NCBI GenBank assembly: GCA_031285815.1
Contig: JAITVM010000067.1
Location: 1-6,126 of the forward strand
DNA: 6,126 nucleotides
Direction of reading: 5' to 3'
DNA from: Clostridiales bacterium
Lineage (GTDB): Bacteria > Bacillota > Clostridia > Lachnospirales > JAITVM01
Within the stretch, counting starts at the first letter, position 1. Each line of letters opens with the position of its first letter. Of the stretch, positions 5,382 to 6,126 are shown in pieces. Under the pieces are notes generated by a model. The model saw only the letters and a program-made list of their open reading frames with translations, did no database searches and had not been told where the DNA came from. The translations under genes were made by a program, and so were the position numbers.

Positions 5382-6126
5382 ACATATACCGGTCCGGCAT
5401 CATGCTTACAAATTTAGTATATTGCCCAAGCCACATTAGGTCCACAGTCCCGGTGGGGCCATTACGCTGTTTTGCAATGATAACCTCGGCTTGGTTTTTT
5501 TTATCCGTATCCGGGTTGTAATATTCGTCACGGTATAAAAATGCCACCACGTCGGCATCCTGCTCAATTGCGCCAGATTCCCTAAGGTCTGATAAAATTG
5601 GGCGGTGGTCGTTCCTTGTCTCGCTGGCGCGGCTAAGCTGTGAAAGCGCAATAACAGGGGCCCCCATCTCACGGGCAATAGCTTTAAGCGACCTGGAAAT
5701 TTCAGATATTTCTTGCTGCCTAGACTCCGGCCTGCCCGCCCCGGACATAAGCTGAAGGTAATCTATTAAAATAAGCTTGATACCCTTATCCATCTTTAAA
5801 CGCCGGCATTTGGCGCGCAGCTCTATTATAGAAATCCCTGGCGTATCGTCTATGTAAAGGGGGGCTGTAGAGAGCGGGCCCATAGCCATTGCAATTTTTG
5901 TCCAGTCTTCGTTTTCTATTGCGCCGGTCCGCAGTTTTTGCGCATCAACCAAGGCCTCTGCACACAAAAGCCTGTTAACAAGCTGCTCCTTGCTCATTTC
6001 CAAGCTGAAGATAGCGGTAGGTATATCATTGCGCACAGCTGCGTTCTGGGCGATATTAAGTGCAAATGCCGTCTTCCCCATAGATGGCCTTGCGGCTATC
6101 AGGATTAAATCTGAAGGCTGAAGCCC
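5380..6126 (-). CDS. dnaB: Replicative DNA helicase DnaB (DnaC in Bacillus nomenclature), partial C-terminal domain
   Basis: The last 248 residues of the replicative helicase are present; the N-terminal domain lies beyond the right edge. The hexameric enzyme unwinds DNA ahead of the replisome using ATP. The RecA-like ATPase core is complete: Walker A ARPSMGKT (residues 12-19 of this fragment), FSLEM with the catalytic glutamate (E43), Walker B LILIDYLQLM (118-127), the polar sensor ALSQLSR (160-166), the SDLRESGAIEQDADVV stretch (179-194) and the KQRNGPTG segment (219-226) supplying trans-acting lysine/arginine finger residues. It ends soon after TKFVSMM, as usual. The reading frame is open to the edge, so the in-frame ATG at 6081, inside Walker A, is not the start. 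No intein interrupts the Walker A or other core motifs, where DnaB inteins often sit. Base composition is more GC-rich than the xylosidase locus. It is convergent with the DUF4241 gene, with which it shares a terminator. Confidence 0.97.
   Translation of the reverse strand, partial: GLQPSDLILIAARPSMGKTAFALNIAQNAAVRNDIPTAIFSLEMSKEQLVNRLLCAEALVDAQKLRTGAIENEDWTKIAMAMGPLSTAPLYIDDTPGISIIELRAKCRRLKMDKGIKLILIDYLQLMSGAGRPESRQQEISEISRSLKAIAREMGAPVIALSQLSRASETRNDHRPILSDLRESGAIEQDADVVAFLYRDEYYNPDTDKKNQAEVIIAKQRNGPTGTVDLMWLGQYTKFVSMMPDRYM

Noticed and set aside
5380..6126. DnaB intein
   Set aside because: Walker A, Walker B and the finger motifs are continuous at normal spacing in the visible part, with no intein inserted.
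1..6126. CRISPR array, tRNA, rRNA, insertion sequence or attachment site
   Set aside because: I saw no regularly spaced direct repeats, cloverleaf, transposase or terminal inverted repeat pair. No exotic multigene system could be supported.

Overview
The window looks like chromosomal DNA from a low-GC Gram-positive anaerobe, most likely class Clostridia (Lachnospirales-like). This is inferred from AT-rich intergenic regions, strong GGAGG/GAGGAG-type ribosome binding sites, an intrinsic terminator with a long T tract, and the gene families present. Genus and species cannot be assigned from the sequence alone.

Left part (1-3283): a carbohydrate-use locus. Two genes run leftward. A complete cytoplasmic GH43 beta-xylosidase (2291 to 684) is followed after 12 nt by the start of a mannitol-family PTS EIIC permease (671 to beyond the left edge). 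An AraC-family regulator (2414-3283) is transcribed divergently from a shared intergenic region of about 120 bp. In that region the candidate -10 boxes for the two directions overlap, and neither has a good -35 box. The layout suggests a regulator controlling its neighbouring xylosidase/permease operon. The permease is unusual: it keeps the MtlA scaffold but has lost residues usually conserved around the mannitol site, including the residue aligned with E. coli His195, so it may carry a different substrate.

Middle part (3284-4520): two small rightward genes, a PhnB-like VOC (glyoxalase-fold) protein with a well-formed upstream promoter and a four-helix VanZ-family membrane protein. They are separated by an imperfect hairpin that could be a REP-like intergenic element. 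A stem-loop followed by a T-rich stretch closes this group. These genes look more GC-rich than the araC gene before them.

Right part (4520-6126): a DUF4241 protein of unknown function, preceded by an extended -10 promoter whose predicted start site lies in a perfect 10-bp palindrome. It converges on the 3' part of the replicative helicase gene dnaB, which enters from the right edge on the minus strand. A strong intrinsic terminator sits between them, and its T tract overlaps the dnaB stop codon. dnaB marks this as core chromosome; the genes to its left look like accessory cargo.

I found no RNA genes, CRISPR array, insertion sequence or clear novel multigene system. The best lead is the pairing of a GH43 xylosidase with a divergent mannitol-type EIIC.
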